A stretch of 16,686 nucleotides of DNA from an uncultured Candidatus Melainabacteria bacterium (GCA_934773085.1 CAKVMU010000012.1:1-16686), one strand, 5' to 3'; shown: positions 6,122 through 14,300, numbered from the stretch's first letter. Numbers and translations: made by a program. The notes: a model not told the origin generated them from the sequence alone.

Positions 6122-8476
6122 ATGGGTCTTGACATTTCTAAAATTAAGAACGCAGAACTTAAAAAATTGGCATACACTGCTGATAAGGATAACAATAACT
6201 CTCTTGATAAAGAAGAGTTCAGCGTATTCAAGTCTGAAGCACTTGTAAAAGAAGGAATTTCTGCTAAAGATTTTAATCAAGCAATGGGCTTGTATGTAAC
6301 TAACCCAAGCGAAGCAACTGTTGCAACTCCTGTTACAGAAGCTAAAGTTGAAAAAGAAGTTAAGACTCCTAAAAATAAAACAGCAAGAAAATCAGTTGAA
6401 GATTCTATTACAAAATATGCAAAATCTCAAAAGCTTGTTCCGGAAGATTTGATGGCAGCGTTGAAAGCTGAATTCAAGAATCCTGAATATGCATCAACTC
6501 TTGCTGATGTTGAAAAAATCGTAAATACAGTAATTGCAAAAGATTACAATTCTAAAGAAGATATTGAAAGCATTAAAAAAGAAATCAAAAAACAAGACAA
6601 ATTAGATAAATTCCAAGAAGATGTTTTGGATCAAGTTGTAAAAATGGCTAAAACAGAACAAGTTGCAAAGGAAGCAAATGTTTTAGTTGGACTTTACAAA
6701 GAAGCAAAAGCTGAACAAGGTGAAAACGTTAACTTTACAAAATTGGAAGATGCTGTAAAGAACAAAATGGAAAAACGTGGTTTGAAAAACGAATCATACT
6801 ATTCAGATGAAGCATTTGATGAACTAAAAAAATACATCGCAGGTGATTCTAAAATCGTTCATGATGAAAGAATCAAAACTACAAAAGGTGAAACTCTGAA
6901 AGATGTACAAAAAGAACTAAAATCTGAAGTTGCAAAAGGTGATAAAGTAGCCGCTAAAACTATCAAAGAACAAAAAGGCTCTCAAAAGACCGCTGCAAGA
7001 CACAACAGATATGAATCTAACTATGTAGATCTTGGACAAGTTAGCGAAAAATATTTGAAAGACGAATTAGGTGACAAGTTATACGAAAAACTTAATCGTT
7101 CATACCTTTACGAACATCAAAATGAAGACGGAAGCTATAACGTTCGTTCATTAGCTGAAAAAATCTTATACAGAGCAGGTTATGACTATGTTATGAACCA
7201 ATCAAAAGATATTGAAGCAAGTGAATTAAGAAATATCCAAGTTGAGTTGAAACAACTTACCGGTCAAGATTTCTCTGAAGGCGAAGTTAAAAAATTATTG
7301 AAACTTAGCGCTATCGACAGAGAAAAGAATGACAGAGGCAAAGCTTTAGCAAAGGCACTTCCGTTAGGAACCGTTCCGGCAGCTATCGCAGGATTCTTGA
7401 GCAGTGCCAAATTGAACGTTACTCAAACTGTAAACATAACAATGGCATCAAGCGAAGCTTCTAAAATCATTGAAGATTTGAAATCTCAAGGCATCACAGC
7501 TGATACAGTAAACTTGACTGACGGTCAAGTTGGAATCAGAATTCGTCAAGAAGTTTTGAAAGACCCAAGAGCTCTTAACACTCTAATGAGTGCAGGCATA
7601 GGTATTCTTGCATCTGCAGTACTTGCTCTAATCTTTGGCGAAGGTAAAGAATTTGAAAAATCTTGTATCGCACTTGCTGATTTTGATTTCAAAAATGAAA
7701 GATATACAGACTTTGAACAATATGAAAAATATGTTAAAGAAAGATATCCGGAAGCTAAAGCTAACGCAATCATCGCTCTTGCAGAGTTATGCAAAGATGA
7801 AAACGGAAAATTGGATGCTGCAAAATATGATTCAATGATGAAACAAATCGCCGGTGTCGGCAGCAACATGAACTGTGCCGAACTTAAAGGTGGTTCATTA
7901 TACGCTACAGACAAAGTGACAGAAACAAAAACAGAAAAAGAAGAACAATGCGAAGAAGGCGTAGACTGCAAAGCAATTGTTACAGAAGAAAAAACTGAAG
8001 ATAAAAAAATCACAGAAGATTTGACAAAAATCCATAACACAACATATGGCGATACTTGGCAAGGTTTGGTTGAAGCTTACTACCCTGACCTAATTGAAAA
8101 ATGCGGTGGCTTGTGGGGTAAAAACGGAGCTATCAGAGCTTTGAAAGTTGCTTTGGCTGACGGAGATGCTGAAGTTTTGAAGAAACTTCTTAATGGTGGC
8201 AACCTTCCTCAAACAATAAAACTTCCTTCTTCTATTAACGGAGCTGAAAGACAAGACGGAACAGTTAAAAAACAAAAAGTTTCAGGTAACGGCAAATCTC
8301 AGTTAAAAGAAGTCGGTAAAGACGATATCAAGTTAACAAAAGTTCAGGGCGAATCTAAATGGGTCGCAGCAGACGGTTGTGATAATACGACTGCTTCTGG
8401 CTCAACTAAAGAAGAAGCTATCGAAATGTTGAAGAAAACCACTGGTAAAGAATACAAAGAGATTATCGAACAATAA
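6122..8476 (+). CDS. Large EF-hand protein with LysM-like C-terminal segment, function unknown
   Basis: The protein has 784 residues and no signal peptide. The start at ATG 6122 is supported by AAAGGAG about 9 bases upstream. Residues 21-32 (DKDNNNSLDKEE) form a complete EF-hand loop: D, D, N, S, D and E occupy positions 1, 3, 5, 7, 9 and 12, so calcium binding is likely. Residues about 50-400 are lysine- and glutamate-rich, strongly helical and probably coiled coil. Two hydrophobic stretches follow: about 410-427 (small residues) and 487-508 (TLMSAGIGILASAVLALIFG), the latter long enough to span or associate with a membrane. An acidic, cysteine-containing stretch lies near 610-630. A C-terminal segment (about 638-705, YGDTWQGLVEAYYPDL ... 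IKLPSSI) resembles a divergent LysM repeat, which would suggest cell-wall binding; this is tentative. The gene stands alone between a promoter and a strong terminator. I do not recognise a named family. Confidence 0.88.
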   Translation: MGLDISKIKNAELKKLAYTADKDNNNSLDKEEFSVFKSEALVKEGISAKDFNQAMGLYVTNPSEATVATPVTEAKVEKEVKTPKNKTARKSVEDSITKYAKSQKLVPEDLMAALKAEFKNPEYASTLADVEKIVNTVIAKDYNSKEDIESIKKEIKKQDKLDKFQEDVLDQVVKMAKTEQVAKEANVLVGLYKEAKAEQGENVNFTKLEDAVKNKMEKRGLKNESYYSDEAFDELKKYIAGDSKIVHDERIKTTKGETLKDVQKELKSEVAKGDKVAAKTIKEQKGSQKTAARHNRYESNYVDLGQVSEKYLKDELGDKLYEKLNRSYLYEHQNEDGSYNVRSLAEKILYRAGYDYVMNQSKDIEASELRNIQVELKQLTGQDFSEGEVKKLLKLSAIDREKNDRGKALAKALPLGTVPAAIAGFLSSAKLNVTQTVNITMASSEASKIIEDLKSQGITADTVNLTDGQVGIRIRQEVLKDPRALNTLMSAGIGILASAVLALIFGEGKEFEKSCIALADFDFKNERYTDFEQYEKYVKERYPEAKANAIIALAELCKDENGKLDAAKYDSMMKQIAGVGSNMNCAELKGGSLYATDKVTETKTEKEEQCEEGVDCKAIVTEEKTEDKKITEDLTKIHNTTYGDTWQGLVEAYYPDLIEKCGGLWGKNGAIRALKVALADGDAEVLKKLLNGGNLPQTIKLPSSINGAERQDGTVKKQKVSGNGKSQLKEVGKDDIKLTKVQGESKWVAADGCDNTTASGSTKEEAIEMLKKTTGKEYKEIIEQ

Positions 8477-8519
8477 AAATACAGATGTAAGACAATGGTT
8501 GTTTATTTTGTAAATATAG

Positions 8520-8545
8520 GAGGCAGAAAATCTGCCTCTTTTTTT
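8520..8545 (+). terminator. Intrinsic terminator of the EF-hand protein gene
   Basis: A perfect 8-bp stem, GAGGCAGA (8520-8527) with TCTGCCTC (8531-8538) and an AAA loop, is followed by seven T. It lies about 43 bases after the stop codon at 8476. Confidence 0.9.
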
Positions 8546-8557
8546 GTTTTAAACAAC

Positions 8558-8592
8558 AAAAAAAGACCGAGGTGTAACACCTCGGTCTTTTT
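8558..8592. terminator. Bidirectional terminator between convergent genes
   Basis: A perfect 10-bp stem, GACCGAGGTG (8565-8574) and CACCTCGGTC (8578-8587), has a TAA loop. Seven A precede it and five T follow it, so it can end transcripts from both sides. On the minus strand it lies just after the stop of the 563-residue protein (8604), and on the plus strand it backs up the first terminator. Confidence 0.9.
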
Positions 8593-8603
8593 CATATGAT
8601 TGA

Positions 8604-10295
8604 TTATTTCATCAAGTCTTCAATTTCACCAAGAATACCTTCGTGATTCCTACCGCAATCACATTTGCATTCTACTTTACCTGTAACATCTACTGTTACT
8701 TTGTGGTTTTGGATTGCATCCTTGATTTCATCAAGTTTTGCAAGAACTTTATCAAGTCTGCCAAGTAATTCATCACCATCCAAAGAACCAACTTTATTCT
8801 TGATATTTTCTAACAAGTTTTTGATGTTTTCATAACGTACGTCATTCTTTCCTGCTTCTTTTTCAAGATTTGACAGAATTGCCTTCGCTGTAACATTCAT
8901 CAAATCCATTTTTCCATCAATGCTTGCAAGGGTTTCGCCATTCGCTTTAGATTGTTTAAGAAGTTCTTTCATCATGGCTTCCAAGCTTGAAAGATCAATA
9001 TTACTACCATCAATTTTGATATTGCCCATTGCTTTAATAATTGCATCTCTGTTGTTGTCTTGGTTTGCAATAATTTTTTCAAGTAATGCTTTGATACTAT
9101 CTGAACCTTGAGCACCTTTGTTAATAGCTTCAAGAACTGCGGAGAAGTTTCTGTTCATTTCAAATCCAACTGCTGCAATGTAGTTAAGGATTTGGTCGCC
9201 AAGATCTTTACCTTCCTGACCACGTTTTTCAACCAATGCTTTCAATTCAGAAACTAATGCTGTTAATTCATCTAGTTTCACATTTCCATTCTTAACTTCA
9301 TTGATAAGGTTACCGAAGTTTCTGTTCATTTCGAATCCGACTGCTGCAATGTAATTCAAGGCTTCTTTTAACAATGCGTGAGTTTGAGAATCCATTTCCT
9401 TGTCTTGAGCCATTGACTTTCTTAACACTTCTGTAATTGTATTAAGAGCGTTCATAATCTCATCATTAGAACCTAACTTATTAACATTAACAAGAATTGA
9501 TTCCAAGATTTCTTTTTGATCTGCAGAAATTTCATTGTTAGTTTTTATGTAATTTTTAATTTCTTCCAACTGAGCCTTCATGTAAGAGTTATTATTGTCA
9601 AGACCCTCGATAGCTTTATCAAGTTTACCAATAATTACATCCAATTTACCATCAATTGAACCCAATATTGAGTAAATCTTGTTCAAAGCTTCTTCATAAC
9701 TCATTTGACCTTCATCTACCTTATTCAAGATATCTTGCAAAATTTTGTTAGCTTCTTCTTGTGAGTTACCATTTTTAATAAGTTGGTTAAGAATCAATTT
9801 TTGTGCATTTTCGTCATTAACCATATATTGATAAGCTTTTTCATAGAATTCTTTGCTTGTTAAGTTTCCATCTTTAACTTCTTGCAACAATTCTTGCATA
9901 TATGTATTCATTTTTACAAATTGTTCATTTGTAATTTGTTGTTGTTCAATCATTTGTTGATATAATTTCAACATTTGTTGGTATGCAGCATTAATAGCAG
10001 TCATATCTACAGATACTTCTTGCGAAATAATCGTATCTGAGCAGCTTGTTGTTGTCATACCTGCACCACCCAACACTGCCAATGCCATCATTGCACCAAG
10101 TGCATTACCTTTTAATTTATTCAACATAGCAGATTTACCCATAAATGCTACATTGTTCATCCCCTGCGCCTGCAATCCGTTCAAGCTAGTTTGTGGTTGG
10201 CTTACTACCGGAGGTTCTGCCACCGCTGATTTTGCTTTTATCCCAAGTGCTGTATTTTTGTCTGGTTGCATAAGTTCAACTGCTTTAATGTTCAT
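8604..10295 (-). CDS. Helical lipoprotein-like protein with internal repeats and CxCxC tail, function unknown
   Basis: The start is placed at ATG 10295 (563 residues) because AAGGAG lies 9 bases upstream; the longer reading from 10340 has no such site. The N-terminus is odd: about 60 soluble, Pro/Gln/Ala-rich residues, then a basic segment (LNKLKG) and a hydrophobic stretch (about 65-80, ALGAMMALAVLGGAGM) ending in TTTSC (Cys85), which resembles a late lipoprotein signal without a canonical lipobox. The remainder is almost entirely helical with heptad spacing and recurring SIDGKLD/SIDGKMD/SLDGDEL turns. A 15-residue block, LNYIAAVGFEMNRNF, occurs at 313-327 and 370-384, exactly 57 residues apart. 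The C-terminus carries C543-x-C545-x-C547 and His551, a possible metal site. The architecture suggests an elongated surface or envelope fibre; the function is not known. The gene appears monocistronic. Confidence 0.88.
   Translation of the reverse strand: MNIKAVELMQPDKNTALGIKAKSAVAEPPVVSQPQTSLNGLQAQGMNNVAFMGKSAMLNKLKGNALGAMMALAVLGGAGMTTTSCSDTIISQEVSVDMTAINAAYQQMLKLYQQMIEQQQITNEQFVKMNTYMQELLQEVKDGNLTSKEFYEKAYQYMVNDENAQKLILNQLIKNGNSQEEANKILQDILNKVDEGQMSYEEALNKIYSILGSIDGKLDVIIGKLDKAIEGLDNNNSYMKAQLEEIKNYIKTNNEISADQKEILESILVNVNKLGSNDEIMNALNTITEVLRKSMAQDKEMDSQTHALLKEALNYIAAVGFEMNRNFGNLINEVKNGNVKLDELTALVSELKALVEKRGQEGKDLGDQILNYIAAVGFEMNRNFSAVLEAINKGAQGSDSIKALLEKIIANQDNNRDAIIKAMGNIKIDGSNIDLSSLEAMMKELLKQSKANGETLASIDGKMDLMNVTAKAILSNLEKEAGKNDVRYENIKNLLENIKNKVGSLDGDELLGRLDKVLAKLDEIKDAIQNHKVTVDVTGKVECKCDCGRNHEGILGEIEDLMK
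9144..9359. repeat. Two 45-bp direct repeats with a 171-bp period inside the helical protein gene
   Basis: The copies at 9144-9188 and 9315-9359 differ at about four positions, all silent. The period is exactly 57 codons and each encodes LNYIAAVGFEMNRNF. This points to an internal duplication kept under protein-level selection. Confidence 0.85.
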
Positions 10296-10304
10296 ACGTT
10301 TATT

Positions 10305-10310
10305 CTCCTT
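10305..10310 (-). promoter_or_regulatory. Ribosome binding site that fixes the start of the helical lipoprotein-like protein
   Basis: AAGGAG on the minus strand stands 9 bases before ATG 10295. It favours the 563-residue reading over one 15 residues longer. Confidence 0.75.
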
Positions 10311-10412
10311 ATTTAGTATTTTACTTTTGCACGTAATCAATCAAAAAACAAGAAAAAACTTTTTTGCTATATATGTTACAAAAGTTTACAGAAAATTTTT
10401 GTGAACATTTTG

Positions 10413-10441
10413 TTGTAAAAGTCGTTATTTAAATATATAAT
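10413..10441 (+). promoter_or_regulatory. Sigma-70-type promoter of lysC
   Basis: TTGTAA (10413-10418), a 17-base spacer and a perfect TATAAT (10436-10441) precede lysC. Transcription would start near 10448, leaving a leader of about 19 bases, too short for a lysine riboswitch. Confidence 0.7.
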
Positions 10442-10466
10442 AATTACTGACCGGTTTAGGATATAA

Positions 10467-11738
10467 ATGGTAATGAAAGATATAATTGTTCAAAAATTTG
10501 GAGGAACGTCAGTCGCAGATACTGACAAGATAAAGAATGTAGCAAAAGCTGTCATTCGTGAGAAGAACCTTGGCAATGATGTTGTCGTTGTTGTTTCAGC
10601 AATGGGACATACTACAGACATTCTAACAAAGCTGGCGAAAGAGATTTCTTCGCACCCGTCATCAAGAGAGATGGATATGTTACTCTCAACTGGTGAAGGG
10701 GTGTCTATTGCCCTGTTGGCGATGGCGCTGCAAGCTCAAGGATGCGATGCTGTAAGTATGAACGCAATGCAAGTCGGAATCATTACAGAAAAAGTACACT
10801 CAAAAGCAAGAATTCTTGAAATTCGAACAGATAAAATTCTTCACAATTTGGAAGAAGGAAAAGTTGTAGTTATTGCCGGATTCCAAGGAGTAACTGATGA
10901 TTTGGAAATCACAACTTTAGGCAGAGGAGGTTCAGATACATCCGCTGTAGCCCTTGCAGGAGCTCTTAATGCTAAACGTTGTGATATTTATACGGATGTT
11001 GAAGGCGTTTACACAACGGATCCGAGAATTGTTCCGCATGCTTCTAAACTTAAAGAAATTTCATATGAAGAAATGCTTGAGCTTGCTCGTGTCGGAGCAA
11101 ACGTACTTCACCCGAGAGCTGTAGAAGCAGCCACTCAATATCACATGCCGGTAAGAGTCAGAAGTACTTTTAAACTAGATAATTTAGGAACTTTAATAGT
11201 AGGAGTCGAAAAGATGGAATTACACAGACCTGTTACCGGAGTCGCTGCGGATTTATCTCAATTGAGAATCGTTGTTTGCGACGTTCAGGACAGTCCAGGA
11301 ACAGCAGCCGTTCTCTTTGACGGTTTGGCAAAAGAAAACATTTCTGTAGATATGATTATTCAGTCTTATGCAAGAAAAGATTTGAATACCAATGATATAG
11401 CTTTCACTATAGACAAAAATGACTTAGACAGAACCCTTGAAATTCTTAAGAAGGTTAAAACTGAGCTTCATTTTTCTGATGTTTATGTTGATGACACCAT
11501 CGCTAAAATCTCAATTGTCGGAGCCGGAATGATTGACCGCCCTGGGATTGCTGCAAAAATGTTCAGAGCACTTGCAGACATGGACATCAACATTAAAATG
11601 ATTTCGACAAGTGAAATAAAAATCAGCTGTCTTGTAGAACAATCACGTGCTAATGATGCAGTAGAAATCTTACACACGGTTTTCGGACTGAATAGTAACT
11701 CAGTAGCCGAAGTTAAAGGCGATTTACCTAACGTATAA
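10467..11738 (+). CDS. lysC: Aspartate kinase (monofunctional, two ACT domains)
   Basis: Aspartate kinase phosphorylates aspartate with ATP, the first step toward lysine, diaminopimelate, threonine, methionine and isoleucine. The 423 residues fit a monofunctional enzyme; no homoserine dehydrogenase is attached. The N-terminal KFGGTSV (10-16), the STGEGVS segment, GRGGSDTSA (152-160) and DIYTDVEGVYTTDPRIV are the substrate and nucleotide motifs of the amino acid kinase fold. Two ACT domains follow (about 255-335 and 345-420), containing DSPGTAAVLF and DRPGIAAKMF, which normally bind the feedback amino acid; lysine and/or threonine is likely but cannot be told here. ATG 10467 has AGGA 6 bases upstream; an ATG two codons later is also possible. 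A small secreted protein gene follows after 14 bases and probably shares the transcript. Confidence 0.96.
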   Translation: MVMKDIIVQKFGGTSVADTDKIKNVAKAVIREKNLGNDVVVVVSAMGHTTDILTKLAKEISSHPSSREMDMLLSTGEGVSIALLAMALQAQGCDAVSMNAMQVGIITEKVHSKARILEIRTDKILHNLEEGKVVVIAGFQGVTDDLEITTLGRGGSDTSAVALAGALNAKRCDIYTDVEGVYTTDPRIVPHASKLKEISYEEMLELARVGANVLHPRAVEAATQYHMPVRVRSTFKLDNLGTLIVGVEKMELHRPVTGVAADLSQLRIVVCDVQDSPGTAAVLFDGLAKENISVDMIIQSYARKDLNTNDIAFTIDKNDLDRTLEILKKVKTELHFSDVYVDDTIAKISIVGAGMIDRPGIAAKMFRALADMDINIKMISTSEIKISCLVEQSRANDAVEILHTVFGLNSNSVAEVKGDLPNV

Positions 11739-11752
11739 AGGATTATAGACTT

Positions 11753-12220
11753 ATGAAAAAATTATTATCAACACTTATAGCATTTGCATTTGTATCTCTG
11801 GCTGCACTCGCAGACGGACATCAAGAAGCGTTAAATTTCTTCAACAAATATGTTAATGCTGCAAATACATACAGCTCTGAAGTTGCATCTATGTATTCTC
11901 CAAAAGCTAAAATCATCCGTCAGGTTATAAAACCGGATGGTTCAACTGTTAACGTTTACACCGATACAGCAACTTATATTAAACAAATGAAAATCGGTCA
12001 AGCCGGTGCAAAACTCAGACACTACAAGAACACATATACAAATATTGTCGTAACTCCGGTTTCTAACGGATACAAAGTTTCATCTTTAAGACAACCGTCC
12101 GGTGAATCATACAAACTCAAAACTTACATGATTGTACAGAAACAATCAAACGGACAATGGCTTATTGTTGAAGAACTTATGCAAACAAAAGAACAAATAT
12201 TCTTACGTTACGCTAAATAA
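11753..12220 (+). CDS. Small secreted protein, function unknown
   Basis: The protein has 155 residues, with ATG 11753 preceded by AAAGGA. It opens with a textbook Sec signal peptide: MKK, a hydrophobic core (4-16), and a likely cleavage after ALA at residue 20. The mature part of about 135 residues alternates one or two helices (EALNFFNKYVNAANTY) with beta strands (NIVVTPVSNGYKVSSLRQ, KTYMIVQKQSNGQWLIVEELM). This order, with the NGQWLIVEE strand near the end, is reminiscent of small NTF2/SnoaL-like folds, but that is only an impression. It is the second gene after lysC, with no evident link to aspartate metabolism. It ends 9 bases from the stop of the convergent HD-GYP gene, with no terminator hairpin between. 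Confidence 0.85.
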   Translation: MKKLLSTLIAFAFVSLAALADGHQEALNFFNKYVNAANTYSSEVASMYSPKAKIIRQVIKPDGSTVNVYTDTATYIKQMKIGQAGAKLRHYKNTYTNIVVTPVSNGYKVSSLRQPSGESYKLKTYMIVQKQSNGQWLIVEELMQTKEQIFLRYAK

Positions 12221-12229
12221 TAAATATTT

Positions 12230-14074
12230 TTATACTCCAAGAGAAGGTGCTATTTGAACAAAGGTCCTGATGAGATTTTCATCCCATTGTTTACCGGCAC
12301 CTTCTTCTAGTATAGAAATAGCTTTCTCGATGTTCATACCTTTTCTGTAAGGTCTGTCACTAATAAGCGCATGATATGTATCCGCAATCGCAACAATTTT
12401 TGCAGCCAAAGGAATGTCTTTGTCACTTAACCCATCCGGATAGCCTTTTCCATCCACTCGTTCGTGGTGATATTTCACTATCGGAATCAAGTCTCTCAAA
12501 CTTGGGTTAGGTTTCAGAACCTTTTCGGTTCCAATAACCGGATGTTGTTTCATAATTTTCCATTCATCGTCTGACAAAGGACCTTCCTTCTTAAGAATAG
12601 ATTCCGGAATACCAATTTTACCAACATCGTGCAACAAAGCACCCAAAGTAATTCTTTCAACTTCTTTTTCAGGCAGGTTAATTGCTCTTGCCAAAGCTTC
12701 TGAAAACTTAGACACAGAGGTTGAATGACCTTTTGTATACGGGTCTTTTGCATCAATTGCACCTGCTAATGATGTAGCAATTTCCCAAATCTTAGTTTCT
12801 GATTTGTTATGATCTGTGTTAAACTGTGCAATCAATTCTTCTTCAAAATTGATACCCAATTGTGAGTGACGTTTTGATATAACTTCTGCATATGATTTCA
12901 AGGCAACATCATCCCAGAAATTAAAGTCTGAAGAACTGATAATCGCTGACATACCGTCTTTGTACCCTTTTGCCTGTGAAATATACATTGCCTGTTCTGC
13001 AAGAATCAAGAGTTTTTCTTTATCCTCAGAACATTCTGGATAAGTTGATAAACCTACAGAAACCTTAATCGGACCAATGTCATCAATAAAGCAACAAGAT
13101 AGAGTGTAGGTCAAATACTCAGCAACATATTTTGCTTGCGCTGATGGTGTGTTCGGCAAAATGATTGCGATTTCATCCCCGCCATAACGACCTGCAACAT
13201 CACCTTCTCTAATATTTTGGCGAACTTTTTCCGCAACAAGCTTGATAACTTCGTCCCCTTTTGCGTGACCAAATTCTCTGTTTATCTTTGTTATATTATT
13301 AATATCCATCATAACGACAGACAAACTTTGCTTGTTTGTCTTAGCTCTTGCAAGTTCTTTTGTTAAAATTTCCTGAAAACCTCTGTGATTGTATAGCAAG
13401 GTCAAATTATCTGTATTGTCATACCCTTCACTCTTTTCCAATAAATAGAAGTTATGAATAAACAGAGCCATATAATTAGCCAACAGAGAGTAAATAACGA
13501 CATTTTGACGGGCGTAAGCATCTTCCACAATCAAAACACCGATACACTTGTTAACTGATACCAACGGAATAATTGCCGTTGTATAATCCTTGAAATATGG
13601 CATATTCAAGAAATTTTCTTTCTCAACGATTTTCGGAATACGTTCGTTAAAAACTTGTATTACAGGACAATCTTCATCTTTCAAAAATACCTTTGTGGAA
13701 TAATTATTTCCCAACTTGTCCTGTAGACGTAAATTCATACAGTTAGATTTTTCTTTGTATAATCCTACTGCAAAGAAATGTGATTCAATATTTTTTTGTA
13801 TTATTGAATACATATGGTTGCAAAATTCAGAAACATTACTAACCGGAGCAAGATTAACCAGCTCGTCCACAACATATTTATAATTCAGCGTAGAACCTTT
13901 TTCCGCATTAAAAACAATGTTATGCGGATTTGCACTTGTTGTTGATGCTGATATTGTATTTAGGGCATTAACTTTTGAAACTAATTTTTCCTGCGAAATA
14001 GGTGATGTTACAGTTTTCAAGTTGTTAATATTGCTTACATTTTTATTACTGTTAGCTATTTTGTTATCTTGCAC
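12230..14074 (-). CDS. GAF-GGDEF-HD-GYP cyclic-di-GMP enzyme
   Basis: This cytoplasmic protein of 614 residues should degrade c-di-GMP through its HD-GYP domain and may also make it. The start is GTG 14074, with AGAAGGA about 6 bases upstream. Domains in order: an Asn/Ser-rich leader (1-60), a GAF-like sensor (about 65-215), GGDEF (about 220-380) and HD-GYP (about 428-612). The GGDEF domain keeps the metal residue D257, guanine-contacting N265 and D274, and the signature GGDEI (298-302; Ile replaces Phe). RxxD (289-292) lies five residues before it, the normal inhibitory site. The HD-GYP domain has HD at 482-483 followed by VGKIGIP, HHE at 536-538 and DGKGYP at 541-546, all expected of an active phosphodiesterase. 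It has its own promoter. Which activity dominates cannot be decided from sequence, but both active sites look intact. Confidence 0.95.
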   Translation of the reverse strand: MQDNKIANSNKNVSNINNLKTVTSPISQEKLVSKVNALNTISASTTSANPHNIVFNAEKGSTLNYKYVVDELVNLAPVSNVSEFCNHMYSIIQKNIESHFFAVGLYKEKSNCMNLRLQDKLGNNYSTKVFLKDEDCPVIQVFNERIPKIVEKENFLNMPYFKDYTTAIIPLVSVNKCIGVLIVEDAYARQNVVIYSLLANYMALFIHNFYLLEKSEGYDNTDNLTLLYNHRGFQEILTKELARAKTNKQSLSVVMMDINNITKINREFGHAKGDEVIKLVAEKVRQNIREGDVAGRYGGDEIAIILPNTPSAQAKYVAEYLTYTLSCCFIDDIGPIKVSVGLSTYPECSEDKEKLLILAEQAMYISQAKGYKDGMSAIISSSDFNFWDDVALKSYAEVISKRHSQLGINFEEELIAQFNTDHNKSETKIWEIATSLAGAIDAKDPYTKGHSTSVSKFSEALARAINLPEKEVERITLGALLHDVGKIGIPESILKKEGPLSDDEWKIMKQHPVIGTEKVLKPNPSLRDLIPIVKYHHERVDGKGYPDGLSDKDIPLAAKIVAIADTYHALISDRPYRKGMNIEKAISILEEGAGKQWDENLIRTFVQIAPSLGV

Positions 14075-14091
14075 GCTTTTTCCTTCTAAAC

Positions 14092-14121
14092 CTTATAGCT
14101 GATAAAACCAGTAAATGTAAA
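14092..14121 (-). promoter_or_regulatory. Sigma-70-type promoter of the HD-GYP gene
   Basis: On the minus strand TTTACA (14121-14116), an 18-base spacer and TATAAG (14097-14092) match the consensus at 5 of 6 bases each. The start codon lies 17 bases beyond the -10. The -35 sits inside an inverted repeat. Confidence 0.6.
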
Positions 14122-14130
14122 TAATTTACT
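14110..14130. promoter_or_regulatory. Inverted repeat over the -35 of the HD-GYP gene, candidate operator
   Basis: AGTAAAT (14110-14116) and ATTTACT (14124-14130) are perfect 7-base arms around a 7-base spacer. Inside lies a nested palindrome, GTAAATAATTTAC (14117-14129). The arms cover the -35 element, as expected of a repressor site. The local AT-richness lowers confidence. Confidence 0.4.
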
Positions 14131-14300
14131 AATTTTTGTTGTTGGTTAAAAAAAATTTACATAATCCCTTAAAAAATTATCTACTTTTCTTCACAACCCT
14201 TACTTCCATCTTAACATTTTTTCAGAATTTTTCTACCCTATTTTCTGAAAATTATTAAAATTGTTTACAAAATATAAAAAGAAAATCAAAAATCAAATTC

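Noticed and set aside
7546..8040. Minus-strand ORF of 164 codons inside the EF-hand protein gene
   Set aside because: It is antisense to a long real gene, Ser/Phe-rich from reversed Lys/Glu codons, and has no ribosome binding site.
10296..10340. Longer start (15 extra residues) for the helical lipoprotein-like protein
   Set aside because: No ribosome binding site precedes it, while ATG 10295 has AAGGAG at 9 bases.
14219..14251. Inverted repeat TTTTCAGAA/TTCTGAAAA downstream of the histidine kinase gene
   Set aside because: The 15-base loop, AT-rich stem and lack of a T-run on either strand make it a poor terminator; it may be chance in AT-rich DNA.
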